Positions 50,845 through 60,654 of a stretch of 64,000 nt of DNA are shown here, piece by piece. Made by a program: the position numbers and the translations under genes. Source of the stretch: an uncultured Clostridia bacterium (GTDB lineage Bacteria; Bacillota; Clostridia; Christensenellales; Aristaeellaceae); the NCBI GenBank assembly GCA_937886445.1, contig CALGBY010000063.1, positions 7,375 to 71,374 of the forward strand, written 5' to 3'. Each line of letters opens with the position of its first letter. Position 1 is the stretch's first letter. The notes beneath the pieces were generated by a model. The model ran no database searches, was not told where the DNA came from, and worked only from the letters and a program-made list of their open reading frames with translations.

Positions 50845-53800
50845 TTATTCCAGCGGCAGGTTGAATTCCCGCCGTTTTACCTTGATCTCTTCGTTGATCG
50901 TACGGGTATAATTGAGCAAGGTCTCTCTCGGATCGGTCTTTTCATTGATCACCTTGCGGATCGCGTTCGTGATATGACGTGTAGTGGAATAACCGCCCGC
51001 GATTTCCGGGAAGCCCTTAGTATATTTCATCTGACCGGTAAGCACCTTCAGCTGATCGTTGGACCAGGCGAGCATACGGAGCGCTTCCTTGTTGGCTGTC
51101 TGATACCTTGCACTGGCACCCAGAATGCTTTCCATTTCACGGCCGAACTCAGCCTGGGTATCCGCGCTGACCCACCACTTCATGAATTCCCACGCGTTGC
51201 TCTTGACATTTTCATCATCCGTCGCGATCATCATGCAGCAAAGCCCGTTGGACTGTACAGTGCGGTCGATCGTTCCGTCTTCGCGCAGAGTACCAGGAAG
51301 CAGCGTAAAGTCCCAAAGACCGCGAATTTCAGGAGCGGAGATCATAAGTGTATTGAAAGTGGAATAGCTTGCGATTCCGATGGGCATCTCGCCGCTGCGG
51401 AACCGGCTTACAAAGTCAAATATCGTAGGCAGACCGTAATCGTTATAGAGGCTGGTATAGGTTTTGAACGCGGCCACACCCGCTTCTTCATCCAGGCGAG
51501 TCTTCTTGGCTCCGTCCGCGTAGATCTCTCCGCCATTCTGGAACACCATGGTGTTGAAAATGGAAATGTCGGCGAGCGCGATATCCGGGAAAGGAATGGC
51601 CACGGTATAGTTATTGCCCTGGATGGTGGGAAGCATCGCGATCAGCTCATCCCAGGTCTGAGGAACCGTAAGTCCCATCTCTTCAAGCATGTCTGTGCGA
51701 TAGAAGAGAACATTGTAATTCAGCGTCTCAGGGAGTCCGTAAACGCCCTTGCGTTCACCGTCATCCCAGGTAAGCGTTGAAAGGCTGCTGGAATAGGTCG
51801 GGTTGTTTTCGTTGTAATAGAAGGGCTTTGTGACCTCGGCAAAATCTTCAAACTGGGTCAGATCCTCAACTGCATTTCGCATCGCGTAGTTCACCGCGAA
51901 CCAGCCGTCAACGCTCAGAACGATATCCGGTCCGTTTCCGGCAACGACCGCGGTAAGGATCGCGTCTGCGGCCACCAGCTTCAGGTTGACGCCGATTCGT
52001 TTGCCGTTCTTTTCCGTCATCGGCGTAAAGCTTTCGTCGATCATGGTCTTCAGCGCGGTACTTTGATCGCGGCCCGTAACGATCCAGATCTCGATCACGT
52101 TGGGATCGTCTTCCTCGTACTTATTTCCGAGTGAATTATAATCTACGAAATAAGAACTGACGCAGCTGTTGATCTCATGAGCGGCTTTGTTGAAGAAGCC
52201 TTCATTATTGGCAGGTACAGTAACATCATCGCCGGTGATCATGATAAGGTCAATATCCAGCTTGCTTTCGGCCATGTTCTGCATAGCCGTTCCCAGCGAA
52301 GTGATATTGTCCTTAAAGTTTGTAAAGGATTCGATCAGCCTGTCTTCATTCCCCACAAACTCTTCAAGCTGAACAGCCAATGTCTGAGCAACAGCCACGC
52401 GGTCGCTCTTCTGGCCGGTCGTCTTAACAGCATCGTCAACGATCTGGTAGAGCCGCTTGCTCTCTCTGGACATACTTGATTTCAGTTCGGGGAACTGCTG
52501 ATACAGCGTGTAATCGCGGAAGCGGTCGGGATTGACACCGGTCACAACCAGCATCTGTCTGTAAATATCGTTCAGACGGCTGATGCTGTTGTTGATACGC
52601 TTGATGATGGAGCCCATATCTCCCAGCGTGACTTCCATACGAATGGTATGCTTGCCGGCTGTAAGATAGAAGCGGTAAGGCACTCCCTCCGCGTCAGAGA
52701 GCGTTTTCATCTCCCATACGGTGGAATAGCCAAACGCTACGCTTCCCAAAGCGTCAAAAGGCACCTCGCCATCGATATATACGGTTCTGCAGGAGAGCGC
52801 GCCGCGCTGATACAGTTGTCTCCCCTTAACGGTAATACTATAGAAACCGTCATTGGGCACCTCAAATTCCCATTCGATCCACTCACCCGGATTGGTCCAT
52901 GCGGTACCGCCGATATAATTCAGCACGGTATGGGTCGTTGAAGAAGGACTGGTTTCAGAAGAGGACCGGTCATAGCGCGCATACAGAGACGGCTCGCTGC
53001 GTCTGCGGGAGCTTTCACCCTCCACGACCACAGATACGCCCTCACTGCTGCTTTCGCGTCCGGCATTGGTTTCCTGATATCCCTCATAGGTAATATAGGT
53101 GAGAACAGGGCACGCAGAAACAGATGTAACGATCATCGGCTCATTCACGCCCACCAGAGTGATCGTGTTTTCACCTGCATTCAGATAGAAACAATAGGGG
53201 TCTGTCTGGTATCCCTTGTCATCTCTCAGATATGAATACTGTTTTTCGCCGAAGATCTCTTTCTGGCTGGGACGGATCTCATTGCCCTGGGTATCCTTTC
53301 CGATCTCGCCGCCATCGGTCCATATACGTGAAAAACGAAGCGTTGAAGCCCCGAAGAACGGCAATTCACCGTTGATCCTGACTTCGCGTTCAATATCCAC
53401 TCCGCGGTCAGGCACCGTATAATAACCGATCTCAATATTGTAGAAAGCCGCTTCGGGTACGGTGATACGCCATGTAACGGCAGACTCATTTCCGGTGAAC
53501 ACGCCTTCGTTTACCGTGACAGTTTCAGCGCTTTCTTTATCAGAATATACAGGTATGCCCTGCTCACCGACAGCGCCGGTCTCAACAGTGTTTCCGAGGA
53601 TCTCAGAAGACACGCCGGCATCCTCTACCGTAAAAGCGGAAATATCCGCTTCAATGCGTTCCCCCTGATAATTCACGGCATCAGAATGCATGACCAGATA
53701 ATCGTCATACTGATCATGACGCCCGATGCTTTCCTCATCAGCTGTGATGCTCAGATCCGTTCCGCTGTATTTGGCCGAATAATCTGCAGCCCCGGAATTG

Positions 53801-53877
53801 CTGATAAGTATGATCCCCACGACAATCACAGCAACTGCTGCCACAAAGATAATGATGTTGCGAAGTCTTCTTGACAT
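50845..53877 (-). CDS. Large membrane-anchored solute-binding protein with two carbohydrate-binding-like domains
   Basis: The 1010-residue protein is more than twice the usual size. From ATG 53877 (GGAG eight bases upstream) it has a basic start and one helix (NIIIFVAAVAVIVVGIILIS) without lipobox or clear cleavage site, so it is probably held by an uncleaved helix. Two beta-sandwich domains resembling CBM6/35-type modules follow (VTWRITVPEAAFYNIEIGYY; GEWIEWEFEVPNDGFYSITV), then a helical insert (about 460-600), then a family 1 binding-protein domain from IEIWIVTGRDQSTALKTMI with MLEEMGLTVPQTWDELIAML. It is first in the leftward operon behind a consensus promoter. Confidence 0.9.
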   Translation of the reverse strand: MSRRLRNIIIFVAAVAVIVVGIILISNSGAADYSAKYSGTDLSITADEESIGRHDQYDDYLVMHSDAVNYQGERIEADISAFTVEDAGVSSEILGNTVETGAVGEQGIPVYSDKESAETVTVNEGVFTGNESAVTWRITVPEAAFYNIEIGYYTVPDRGVDIEREVRINGELPFFGASTLRFSRIWTDGGEIGKDTQGNEIRPSQKEIFGEKQYSYLRDDKGYQTDPYCFYLNAGENTITLVGVNEPMIVTSVSACPVLTYITYEGYQETNAGRESSSEGVSVVVEGESSRRRSEPSLYARYDRSSSETSPSSTTHTVLNYIGGTAWTNPGEWIEWEFEVPNDGFYSITVKGRQLYQRGALSCRTVYIDGEVPFDALGSVAFGYSTVWEMKTLSDAEGVPYRFYLTAGKHTIRMEVTLGDMGSIIKRINNSISRLNDIYRQMLVVTGVNPDRFRDYTLYQQFPELKSSMSRESKRLYQIVDDAVKTTGQKSDRVAVAQTLAVQLEEFVGNEDRLIESFTNFKDNITSLGTAMQNMAESKLDIDLIMITGDDVTVPANNEGFFNKAAHEINSCVSSYFVDYNSLGNKYEEDDPNVIEIWIVTGRDQSTALKTMIDESFTPMTEKNGKRIGVNLKLVAADAILTAVVAGNGPDIVLSVDGWFAVNYAMRNAVEDLTQFEDFAEVTKPFYYNENNPTYSSSLSTLTWDDGERKGVYGLPETLNYNVLFYRTDMLEEMGLTVPQTWDELIAMLPTIQGNNYTVAIPFPDIALADISIFNTMVFQNGGEIYADGAKKTRLDEEAGVAAFKTYTSLYNDYGLPTIFDFVSRFRSGEMPIGIASYSTFNTLMISAPEIRGLWDFTLLPGTLREDGTIDRTVQSNGLCCMMIATDDENVKSNAWEFMKWWVSADTQAEFGREMESILGASARYQTANKEALRMLAWSNDQLKVLTGQMKYTKGFPEIAGGYSTTRHITNAIRKVINEKTDPRETLLNYTRTINEEIKVKRREFNLPLE

Positions 53878-53976
53878 GAGTCCATCTCCTGCCATACTGC
53901 CCAAGCAGCGATAATACACTGTAACGTACGAAACATATCGTCGGTTTGTTACATACGCACAAATTTCACATATTTT

Positions 53977-54004
53977 ATTATATAATTCTACAAACATTTG
54001 TCAA
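53977..54004 (-). promoter_or_regulatory. Promoter of the nine-gene carbohydrate operon
   Basis: On the minus strand a perfect TTGACA and a perfect TATAAT are 16 bases apart, about 95 bases before the chosen start of the large binding protein. Confidence 0.75.
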
Positions 54005-54107
54005 TCTTTCAATCATTACAACTTTGTTACAAACATGATTTGAAAACTTAATATTTTTTCAAATACCGCCGTGTATAATAGAATTTATCACAGATCCGGA
54101 GGATTTT

Positions 54108-55652
54108 ATGAGGAAGAAAACGCTTTTTCTTACATTCGCGATGATGCTGATGCTTATCACCCACAATTGCATTTTTTCTGCATCAGCCGAAGAGAGCAAG
54201 GCTTGCGAAAGCAGAACCGTGTTTTCCGTACACGGTTCCTGTATGATTCGCGGCGAAGCGGCTCCCGGTCCCGATTTTGTTTACTACAGCGGTTTCGCAT
54301 CGGACGACGGCTATGTGTCCCTTTCCCCTTCCCTTTTTGAGGCTGTAAACGGGAACACAGTTGATCTGTCCTTCAGCGTCTATCAGGATACAGGAAGGGA
54401 TATCTGCCTCAAATTGTTCTGGAGCAATCCGAAACATACCGTAGTATCCGAATACAGCATCCCTTCAGGCGCAAAAACCTGCATATCAGTTGAAGCTGCC
54501 TTCAACTACGGAAGAAGCCTTTGCATTACTTCGGATGATATTTTTCCCGAAGAGATCATCGCTTTCGGTGATATTACCGGAAGGATCCTTTCCTATGATG
54601 ATAAAGCACTTGCTTACGAAAAGTATCCGCTTGATATTCCTTCTCTGAAGGAGCTTTGCGGCAGTTTCTTCACCTTTGGCGGAGCGATCTCCGCATCGGA
54701 AACCAAAGACGCGAAAAGGATGGCCTTCTATGCATCACAATTTTCCATCCTCACTCCCGGTAATGAGCTGAAGCCGGACGCGGTATTCGACAGGACAAAA
54801 AGCCGTAAGCTGGTCGAAGAGAGCGGTGATGAACGGCTGTTGGCGGTCAGGATCAATTCCGCCGTTCCTATCCTGAATTTCTGCCGGGATAACGGGATAA
54901 GCGTACATGGTCATACACTGTTGTGGCACAATCAGACCCCTGAGGATTTTTTCCACCTCGGTTATGATCCTTCCAAGCCTCTTGCCGACAGAGAAATCAT
55001 GCTTGCCAGAATGGAAAATTATATTAAGTCTGTGCTTGAATTGACCGAAGAATCATACCCGGGGCTAATCGTCAGCTGGGATGTTGTAAACGAGGCGATC
55101 GATGACGGGACAGGTTCACTCAGAACCAAAGTAAACTGGTACAAAACAGTCGGTCCCGATTATGTTGAAAAAGCGTTTGAATACGCAAGAAAATACGCCC
55201 GTCCCGATATTCTCCTCTGCTACAACGATTACAATACCGTGACCGGCCGTAAACTGAACGGGATCCTTTCTCTTCTTGAAACGCTTACCGCTCAGGGTAA
55301 CATCGACTGTTACGGTTTCCAGTCCCATTATGACTGCTACAGTCCCGGAGCTGCCATGGTGGAAAAGGCGTTCATAAAGATGATCGATATGGGTCTGAAG
55401 ATCAGGATCAGCGAGCTGGATGTGAAAATGAACGGAAAAACCGATACGAATATCAAGATGCAGGCAAAAAAATACAGTGAAATGTTTTCACTGTATAAAA
55501 AGTACGGCGCCGATATCGCGGCTGTACAGATCTGGGGCTGTACCGATGATACAAGTTGGCTGCTCGGTAAATATCCGCTTCCCTTTGCCGCCTACGGCCA
55601 GCCCAAACCCGCCTATTTCGCAATCCAAGATGCACTGAATGCAGACAACTGA
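54108..55652 (+). CDS. GH10 endo-1,4-beta-xylanase, exported
   Basis: GH10 xylanases cut the xylan backbone with retention. The 514-residue protein has a signal peptide (RKKTLFLTFAMMLMLITH, cleavage near SASA), a beta-rich N-terminal domain of about 150 residues resembling a CBM4/22-type module (VDLSFSVYQDTGRDICLKLF), and the barrel with TPGNELKPD, VHGHTLLWHNQTP, acid/base Glu in SWDVVNEAID and nucleophile Glu in ISELDVKM. GGAGG is five bases before the ATG. It diverges from the sugar-import operon, which may take up its products, though xylo-oligosaccharide specificity is not shown. Confidence 0.94.
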   Translation: MRKKTLFLTFAMMLMLITHNCIFSASAEESKACESRTVFSVHGSCMIRGEAAPGPDFVYYSGFASDDGYVSLSPSLFEAVNGNTVDLSFSVYQDTGRDICLKLFWSNPKHTVVSEYSIPSGAKTCISVEAAFNYGRSLCITSDDIFPEEIIAFGDITGRILSYDDKALAYEKYPLDIPSLKELCGSFFTFGGAISASETKDAKRMAFYASQFSILTPGNELKPDAVFDRTKSRKLVEESGDERLLAVRINSAVPILNFCRDNGISVHGHTLLWHNQTPEDFFHLGYDPSKPLADREIMLARMENYIKSVLELTEESYPGLIVSWDVVNEAIDDGTGSLRTKVNWYKTVGPDYVEKAFEYARKYARPDILLCYNDYNTVTGRKLNGILSLLETLTAQGNIDCYGFQSHYDCYSPGAAMVEKAFIKMIDMGLKIRISELDVKMNGKTDTNIKMQAKKYSEMFSLYKKYGADIAAVQIWGCTDDTSWLLGKYPLPFAAYGQPKPAYFAIQDALNADN

Positions 55653-55716
55653 CATTCTGCTCACGCCTTGTTACGATCGCAAGAGCTCTGCTCTACCGGG
55701 CATTTCACAAAATATA

Positions 55717-57732
55717 CTATTTTTTCGAAAATACGATCGCGGTTCTGCACGGAATATAGATCCTGAAACCGGTCTCACCATTCGGCCCGCGCTCCGTTAC
55801 ATACTGATATTCCATGTTTACTCTGTCAAGCCCGGCAAAATCAAGACTGTCGCTTGAAAACACCGGGGTGTATTTTCCTTCTCCCGTTGTATGCACCGGT
55901 ACAAAGAAGCTTTCAAACGACTCTGATGTATTGAAATTGAAAACATATACCAGGCCGCCCTTTGAAAAAGCAAACACCTTCTTCTTTTGATCGATCCAAA
56001 GGCTTACCGTGTCTGATTTTTCCAGAACACGGTATTTTTTTGCAAATTTCAGCATCGCTTTATCAAAATTATTCAGCCATTCATATTTCAGCATGCCATT
56101 ATCGGCAAGTGACCACTGTCTTCTTGCGTATTGATAGCTCCATCCGTTTCCCTCACGCGGAAAATCGATCCATTCGGGATGGCCGAATTCATTGCCCATG
56201 AAGTTCAGATATGCATCACCGCCGAGAACAAGCGTGGAAAAACGGATCAGCTTATGAAGGTCGACCGCGCGGTCCATCGTGAGTGAGTGATATTCCTTGT
56301 TCATTCCTGTATACATTTCCGCGTCCGCCATACGGAACATGATCGTTTTGTCCCCTACGAGGGCCTGATCATGGCTTTCGGCATAAGCGACCGCTTTTTC
56401 CTGCGGGCGTCTTGTCGTCAGCTCGTACCACAGCTTGAACATATCCCATTCTTCATCCCGGTACTCCTTTAAAAGACGGATCCAATAATCCGGAAGTCCC
56501 ATAGACAGTCTGTAATCAAAACCGATCCCGCCTTTTCTGACGGGAATACACATTCCGGGCATGCCGCTCACTTCTTCCGATACCGTCATCGCGTTTTTCC
56601 GCACAGAATGGATCAGTTCATTGGCAAGCTGCAGGTAAACAAGGGCGTCAATATCCGTATTCATGGAAAAATACTGGCTGTAGTCGCAAAACGCCACTCC
56701 GAGGCCGTGGTTCTTATAGATCATTGAGGTTACTCCGTCAAATCGGAAACCGTCAAAATGATATTCCTGCATCCAGAATTTGATATTTGACAGCAAAAAG
56801 TGCAGCACCTCATCCTTGGAGTAATCAAATAGACGGGTGCCCCAGGCCGGGTGCCAGCCCTGATAACCCGAAAGGAAATACTGGTTGTCGGTTCCGTCCT
56901 GCATGTTGAGACCTTCACCGGTATTTGCACAGGCATGGGAATGCACCAGATCCAGAAGAACATTCAAGCCCATCCCGTGCGCTTTGTTGATCAGGTATTT
57001 CAGATCCTCAGGCTCTCCGTATCTTGATGACGCTGCAAAGAAATTGGTCACCTGATAACCGAAGGATGCATAATACGGATGTTCCTGGATCGCCATCAGC
57101 TGAACGGTATTATATCCGAGCTCCCTGATACGGTCCAGATTCTTATCGGCAAACTCACGGTAACTGCCAATTCCTTCTTTCTCCTGCGCCATACCGATGT
57201 GTGCTTCATATATTAACGGTGCCGCGATTTTTTTCACGATCCTCTCTGCGTCTGTCCATTCAAATTCCTTATCCGGCATCCAGATCTGCCCGCAGAGCAT
57301 ATGGGTCTTCTCATCAGGCACTGTTCTTCTGATATAGGCCGGTATTCTTTCAAAGCTGTCGCCATTCTTTTTAACCCACAGCTTCACAAACTGACCGTGA
57401 TGAAGAGCGTCAGCCCCGGGAAAACGGATCTCCCACACCCCGTTATCAAGCCTGTGCAAGGGGGCCGATTCTCTGTCCCAGCCATTGAAATCACCGATCA
57501 AATGAACATCGTCCGCTCCGGGCAGCCATTCCCTGAACACCCATCCGTCCGCTTCTTTGTGAAATCCGAAATAAAGGAAGCCGTTTGCAAAGTCGGAAAC
57601 AGTCCCTTTGTTTGACAGCAGCCTGTTTTTTACCTCAGAATACCTGCTCATCCTGAGATGAATATCATTCTTATACGGGGCAAGCCACGGATCGATGTCG
57701 ATAATCTCGTAATCCTTCGTTCTGCTCATCAT
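55717..57732 (-). CDS. 1,4-alpha-glucan branching enzyme, eukaryotic-type (GH13 subfamily 8)
   Basis: The 671-residue protein has an N-terminal CBM48 (FREWLPGADDVHLIGDFNGW) and a GH13 barrel with QEHPYYASFGYQVTNFFA, LLDLVHSHACANT, nucleophile Asp in DGFRFDGVTSM, acid/base Glu in TVSEEVSGMP and Asp in AESHDQAL. HAHG-type spacing and these blocks match the eukaryote/Bacteroidetes-type branching enzyme (subfamily 8) rather than the GlgB (subfamily 9) usual in Firmicutes. It makes alpha-1,6 branches in glycogen. No glgA/glgC/glgP genes are near. GGAGG precedes the ATG. Convergent with the xylanase gene and preceded by the trk terminator. Confidence 0.92.
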   Translation of the reverse strand: MMSRTKDYEIIDIDPWLAPYKNDIHLRMSRYSEVKNRLLSNKGTVSDFANGFLYFGFHKEADGWVFREWLPGADDVHLIGDFNGWDRESAPLHRLDNGVWEIRFPGADALHHGQFVKLWVKKNGDSFERIPAYIRRTVPDEKTHMLCGQIWMPDKEFEWTDAERIVKKIAAPLIYEAHIGMAQEKEGIGSYREFADKNLDRIRELGYNTVQLMAIQEHPYYASFGYQVTNFFAASSRYGEPEDLKYLINKAHGMGLNVLLDLVHSHACANTGEGLNMQDGTDNQYFLSGYQGWHPAWGTRLFDYSKDEVLHFLLSNIKFWMQEYHFDGFRFDGVTSMIYKNHGLGVAFCDYSQYFSMNTDIDALVYLQLANELIHSVRKNAMTVSEEVSGMPGMCIPVRKGGIGFDYRLSMGLPDYWIRLLKEYRDEEWDMFKLWYELTTRRPQEKAVAYAESHDQALVGDKTIMFRMADAEMYTGMNKEYHSLTMDRAVDLHKLIRFSTLVLGGDAYLNFMGNEFGHPEWIDFPREGNGWSYQYARRQWSLADNGMLKYEWLNNFDKAMLKFAKKYRVLEKSDTVSLWIDQKKKVFAFSKGGLVYVFNFNTSESFESFFVPVHTTGEGKYTPVFSSDSLDFAGLDRVNMEYQYVTERGPNGETGFRIYIPCRTAIVFSKK

Positions 57733-57778
57733 TTTTTCCTCCGTTTATTTGGTGACATCCGTTCAGGATATACAGTAA

Positions 57779-57803
57779 ACGGGCCGGAACAGATCCGGTC
57801 CGT
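57779..57803 (-). terminator. Terminator of the cdaR-ctpA-yegS-trkA-trkH run
   Basis: ACGGGCCGGA and TCCGGTCCGT pair with one G-U around a five-base loop, seven bases after the trkH stop; the minus-strand T tract is short (TTTAC). Confidence 0.6.
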
Positions 57804-57809
57804 ATGATT

Positions 57810-59264
57810 TTACGATTTTTTCCAAAGCAAAGGCGATACCAGTACAAGCAGCGGGAAAAACTCCAGCCTGCCCGCAAGCATGATGATGGAGAAAAGCAAT
57901 TTTATCGGCTGCGAAAACCCGGCGAAATTCCCTACAGGGCCGACTACGCTGCCCATACCGGGTCCGACATTTGAAAGGCATGTCAATGTGGCGGTAAAGG
58001 AAGTGGTAACGCTGTTTCCTTCTACGGGATCAAGCGATACGATAACGCTTCCGACAAGGAGGATGATCACATATACCGCAAGATATACGCCCAATGAAGC
58101 AATCGTCTGCTCCTGAACGCTTTTCCCTTCCATACGGATCACAGAAACTTTTCTGGGAGAGATCATATGCCTTACTTCGCGAACACCGGCCTTGAACAGC
58201 ATGATCACACGGCTCAGCTTCAATCCGCCGGCAGTGCTTCCGGCGCAGGCGCCGAACACCGTAAGGGCAACCAGCAATACTCTTGAATACAGCGGCCAAA
58301 GGCCATAGTCGCCAGTATTGAAACCTGTAGTCGACATGACGGTATTAATCTGGAAAAAGGCCTGTCTCACGGATGTACCGAGATCACCCTGATAGTAAGG
58401 CATGATATTCAGTGTAATAGTGGCAGTGCCTGCAAGGATGATACCGAAGTAAACCCAAAGCTCCTCATTACGGGCGATCCCGGAATACTCTTTTCTGAGC
58501 AGATGGAAATAGATGGCGAAGTTGATACCGAACAGCATCATAAAGATCGCAATGATCCATTGTATGAGCGGGCTGTATGCGGCTATGCTCGCGTTTTTGC
58601 AGGAAAATCCGCCTGTGCCTGCCGTAGAAACGGCATGGAGCAGCGCGTCATATACCGGCATCCCGGCAGCCATTAAAGCGATAAATTCAAGAAGCGTCAG
58701 CGCCCCGTAGATCATATACAGGATTTTCGCAGTATCGCCCATTTTCGGAGCGAGTTTCGAAAAAACCGGTCCCGGCGTCTCGGCCTTCGCAAGCAGAGAG
58801 GTCCTTCCCGTTACCTTGGGAAGGATCGCAAGCGTCAGTACAAGCACGCCCATACCGCCGATCCAGTGTGTAAACGCACGCCAGAACAGTATTCCCTTCG
58901 GAAGACTTTCAACCTCGGTAAGGATCGTTGCACCGGTAGTGGTAAAACCGCTGGCCGCTTCAAAATAGGCGTCGATCACATTCGGGATCGAGCCGGATAT
59001 AACAAACGGAAGGCAGCCGAAAAATGAAAGCAGTATCCAGCTGAGCCCGGCAACAGCCAGCCCGTCCTTGGCGTTCAGATTATGGATATCGGGTTTTACA
59101 AGCAGCCACACGGGCCCCCCCACCGCAAGCATGATCAGCATGGTATAGATATAGGGGGTGACTGCTTCCTTATAGATGATCGCCACGATCATTGAAGGGA
59201 TAAGCAGCAATGCTTCCAAAGCGATAAAACCGCCAAGCAGTTTTAATACAAGTCGTCTGTTCAT
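57810..59264 (-). CDS. trkH: TrkH/KtrB-family potassium channel subunit
   Basis: The 484-residue protein has four repeated membrane-pore-membrane units with the K+ filter-like glycine positions: ASGFTTTGATIL, STAGTGGFSCKN, STTGFNTGDYG and LSNVGPGMGSVVG. It takes up K+ together with the TrkA regulator encoded one base upstream. Length fits TrkH (483 residues in E. coli). The lone single-letter differences at the filters do not suggest loss of function. Confidence 0.94.
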   Translation of the reverse strand: MNRRLVLKLLGGFIALEALLLIPSMIVAIIYKEAVTPYIYTMLIMLAVGGPVWLLVKPDIHNLNAKDGLAVAGLSWILLSFFGCLPFVISGSIPNVIDAYFEAASGFTTTGATILTEVESLPKGILFWRAFTHWIGGMGVLVLTLAILPKVTGRTSLLAKAETPGPVFSKLAPKMGDTAKILYMIYGALTLLEFIALMAAGMPVYDALLHAVSTAGTGGFSCKNASIAAYSPLIQWIIAIFMMLFGINFAIYFHLLRKEYSGIARNEELWVYFGIILAGTATITLNIMPYYQGDLGTSVRQAFFQINTVMSTTGFNTGDYGLWPLYSRVLLVALTVFGACAGSTAGGLKLSRVIMLFKAGVREVRHMISPRKVSVIRMEGKSVQEQTIASLGVYLAVYVIILLVGSVIVSLDPVEGNSVTTSFTATLTCLSNVGPGMGSVVGPVGNFAGFSQPIKLLFSIIMLAGRLEFFPLLVLVSPLLWKKS

Positions 59265-59265
59265 A

Positions 59266-60636
59266 TTACTTTCTCACACCGAGTATTTGTTTCAGTGAAT
59301 GGATACGCTCCGCCTTACTGATCACGATCACGGTATCACCCGGCTCAATCTTATCGTTACCGAAGGGGATCATGATATTGTTGTCGCGTACGATCACGCC
59401 CACAAGGCAATCAGGCGCGACCTCCAGATCCTTGAGCGGGATATCGATATAATCATCATTTCTGTCCGCGATAAACTCAAGGGCTTCCGCCTTTCCGTTC
59501 ATCAGTCTGTACATCAGCCGGATGCAGTCATCCGAACGGCTGATACGCGCCCTTACAGAACGCATAATAGTGTCGCAGGTGATCGACAGCGGGCTGACAA
59601 CGCTTGACAGACCTACCTTGCCGATGATTCCCGAATAATTATACCGGTCGTTCTTGATGATCACCTTTTTCACACCGTTCTGAACGGCAAACAGGCCGCA
59701 CAGAAGGTTATCTTCATCTCTTCCGGAAAGCGTGATCAATGCATCCGTTTCCTGGATCCCCTCGCTCAGCAGCAGTTCCTGATCCATTCCGTCGCCGTGG
59801 ATGATCTCCGCCTTGGGAAGCTCCTCGCTCAGATACCTCGCTTTATCCTCGTCCATTTCAATGATGGAAACCGCGATATTCATGTCGAGAAGCATTCTTG
59901 CAAGATAGAACGCTATCCGGCTCCCGCCCATCACCATAACTTTTTTAATATGCACATAATCTTTTCCGAGTGCTTTAAAGAAGGCCGTTATAGACGCGAC
60001 ATCAGCCATTACATGCACCTGATCTCCGGGCAGGATCACAAAATCGCCCTTCGGTATGATCGCCTCTTCACCGCGTTCTATCGCGCAGAAGAGCACCCGC
60101 GGAAGGTTTTTATTTATGCGGTACATGTCCTTAAGCGGAATATTTACGACCGGATCATCCTCACCAGCCTTAAAATCCATCATTTCTACACGGCCGCGGG
60201 CAAAGGTCTCAATGTTGTCGGCATACGGATATCTCAATATCCTGCTGATCTCGCGGGCTGTCGCACGCTCCGGATTGATCACAGAATCGATCGCCAGTTC
60301 CTTCTGCAGAAAAGGCAGGCTTCCGAGATACTGCGGGTCTCTGATACGCGCGATCGTATACTGTGCTCCGAGCCTTTTCGCGGTCAGGCAGGCAAGCATA
60401 TTGGTCTCATCGCTCGCCGTTGTGGAGATGACAACATCGGCGCGCCTTGCTTCCGCTTCCGAAAGGGTTTCAAGGCTGACGCCGTTTCCGCGGATGAACA
60501 GAGCGTCCATCCTGTCCTCATTTCTGCTCAGAACATCCTGACTGGTATCTACCACAACGACATCATGCTTTTCGGCGATCAGCCGTTCCGAAAGCGCGAT
60601 TCCCAGTTTTCCTTCACCGATAATTATGATTCTCAT
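59266..60636 (-). CDS. trkA: TrkA potassium-uptake regulator, two RCK domains
   Basis: The 456-residue protein carries two copies of RCK_N plus RCK_C. The first Rossmann motif reads IIIGEGKLGIALSERL with VVDTSQD, the second VMVMGGSRIAFYLARML with IIEMDEDKARYL. It binds nucleotides and gates the TrkH channel. The duplicated form and gene order trkA-trkH are normal. It follows the lipid kinase-like gene by 18 bases. Confidence 0.95.
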   Translation of the reverse strand: MRIIIIGEGKLGIALSERLIAEKHDVVVVDTSQDVLSRNEDRMDALFIRGNGVSLETLSEAEARRADVVISTTASDETNMLACLTAKRLGAQYTIARIRDPQYLGSLPFLQKELAIDSVINPERATAREISRILRYPYADNIETFARGRVEMMDFKAGEDDPVVNIPLKDMYRINKNLPRVLFCAIERGEEAIIPKGDFVILPGDQVHVMADVASITAFFKALGKDYVHIKKVMVMGGSRIAFYLARMLLDMNIAVSIIEMDEDKARYLSEELPKAEIIHGDGMDQELLLSEGIQETDALITLSGRDEDNLLCGLFAVQNGVKKVIIKNDRYNYSGIIGKVGLSSVVSPLSITCDTIMRSVRARISRSDDCIRLMYRLMNGKAEALEFIADRNDDYIDIPLKDLEVAPDCLVGVIVRDNNIMIPFGNDKIEPGDTVIVISKAERIHSLKQILGVRK

Positions 60637-60654
60637 ATCTGTTTCCTCTGAGAG

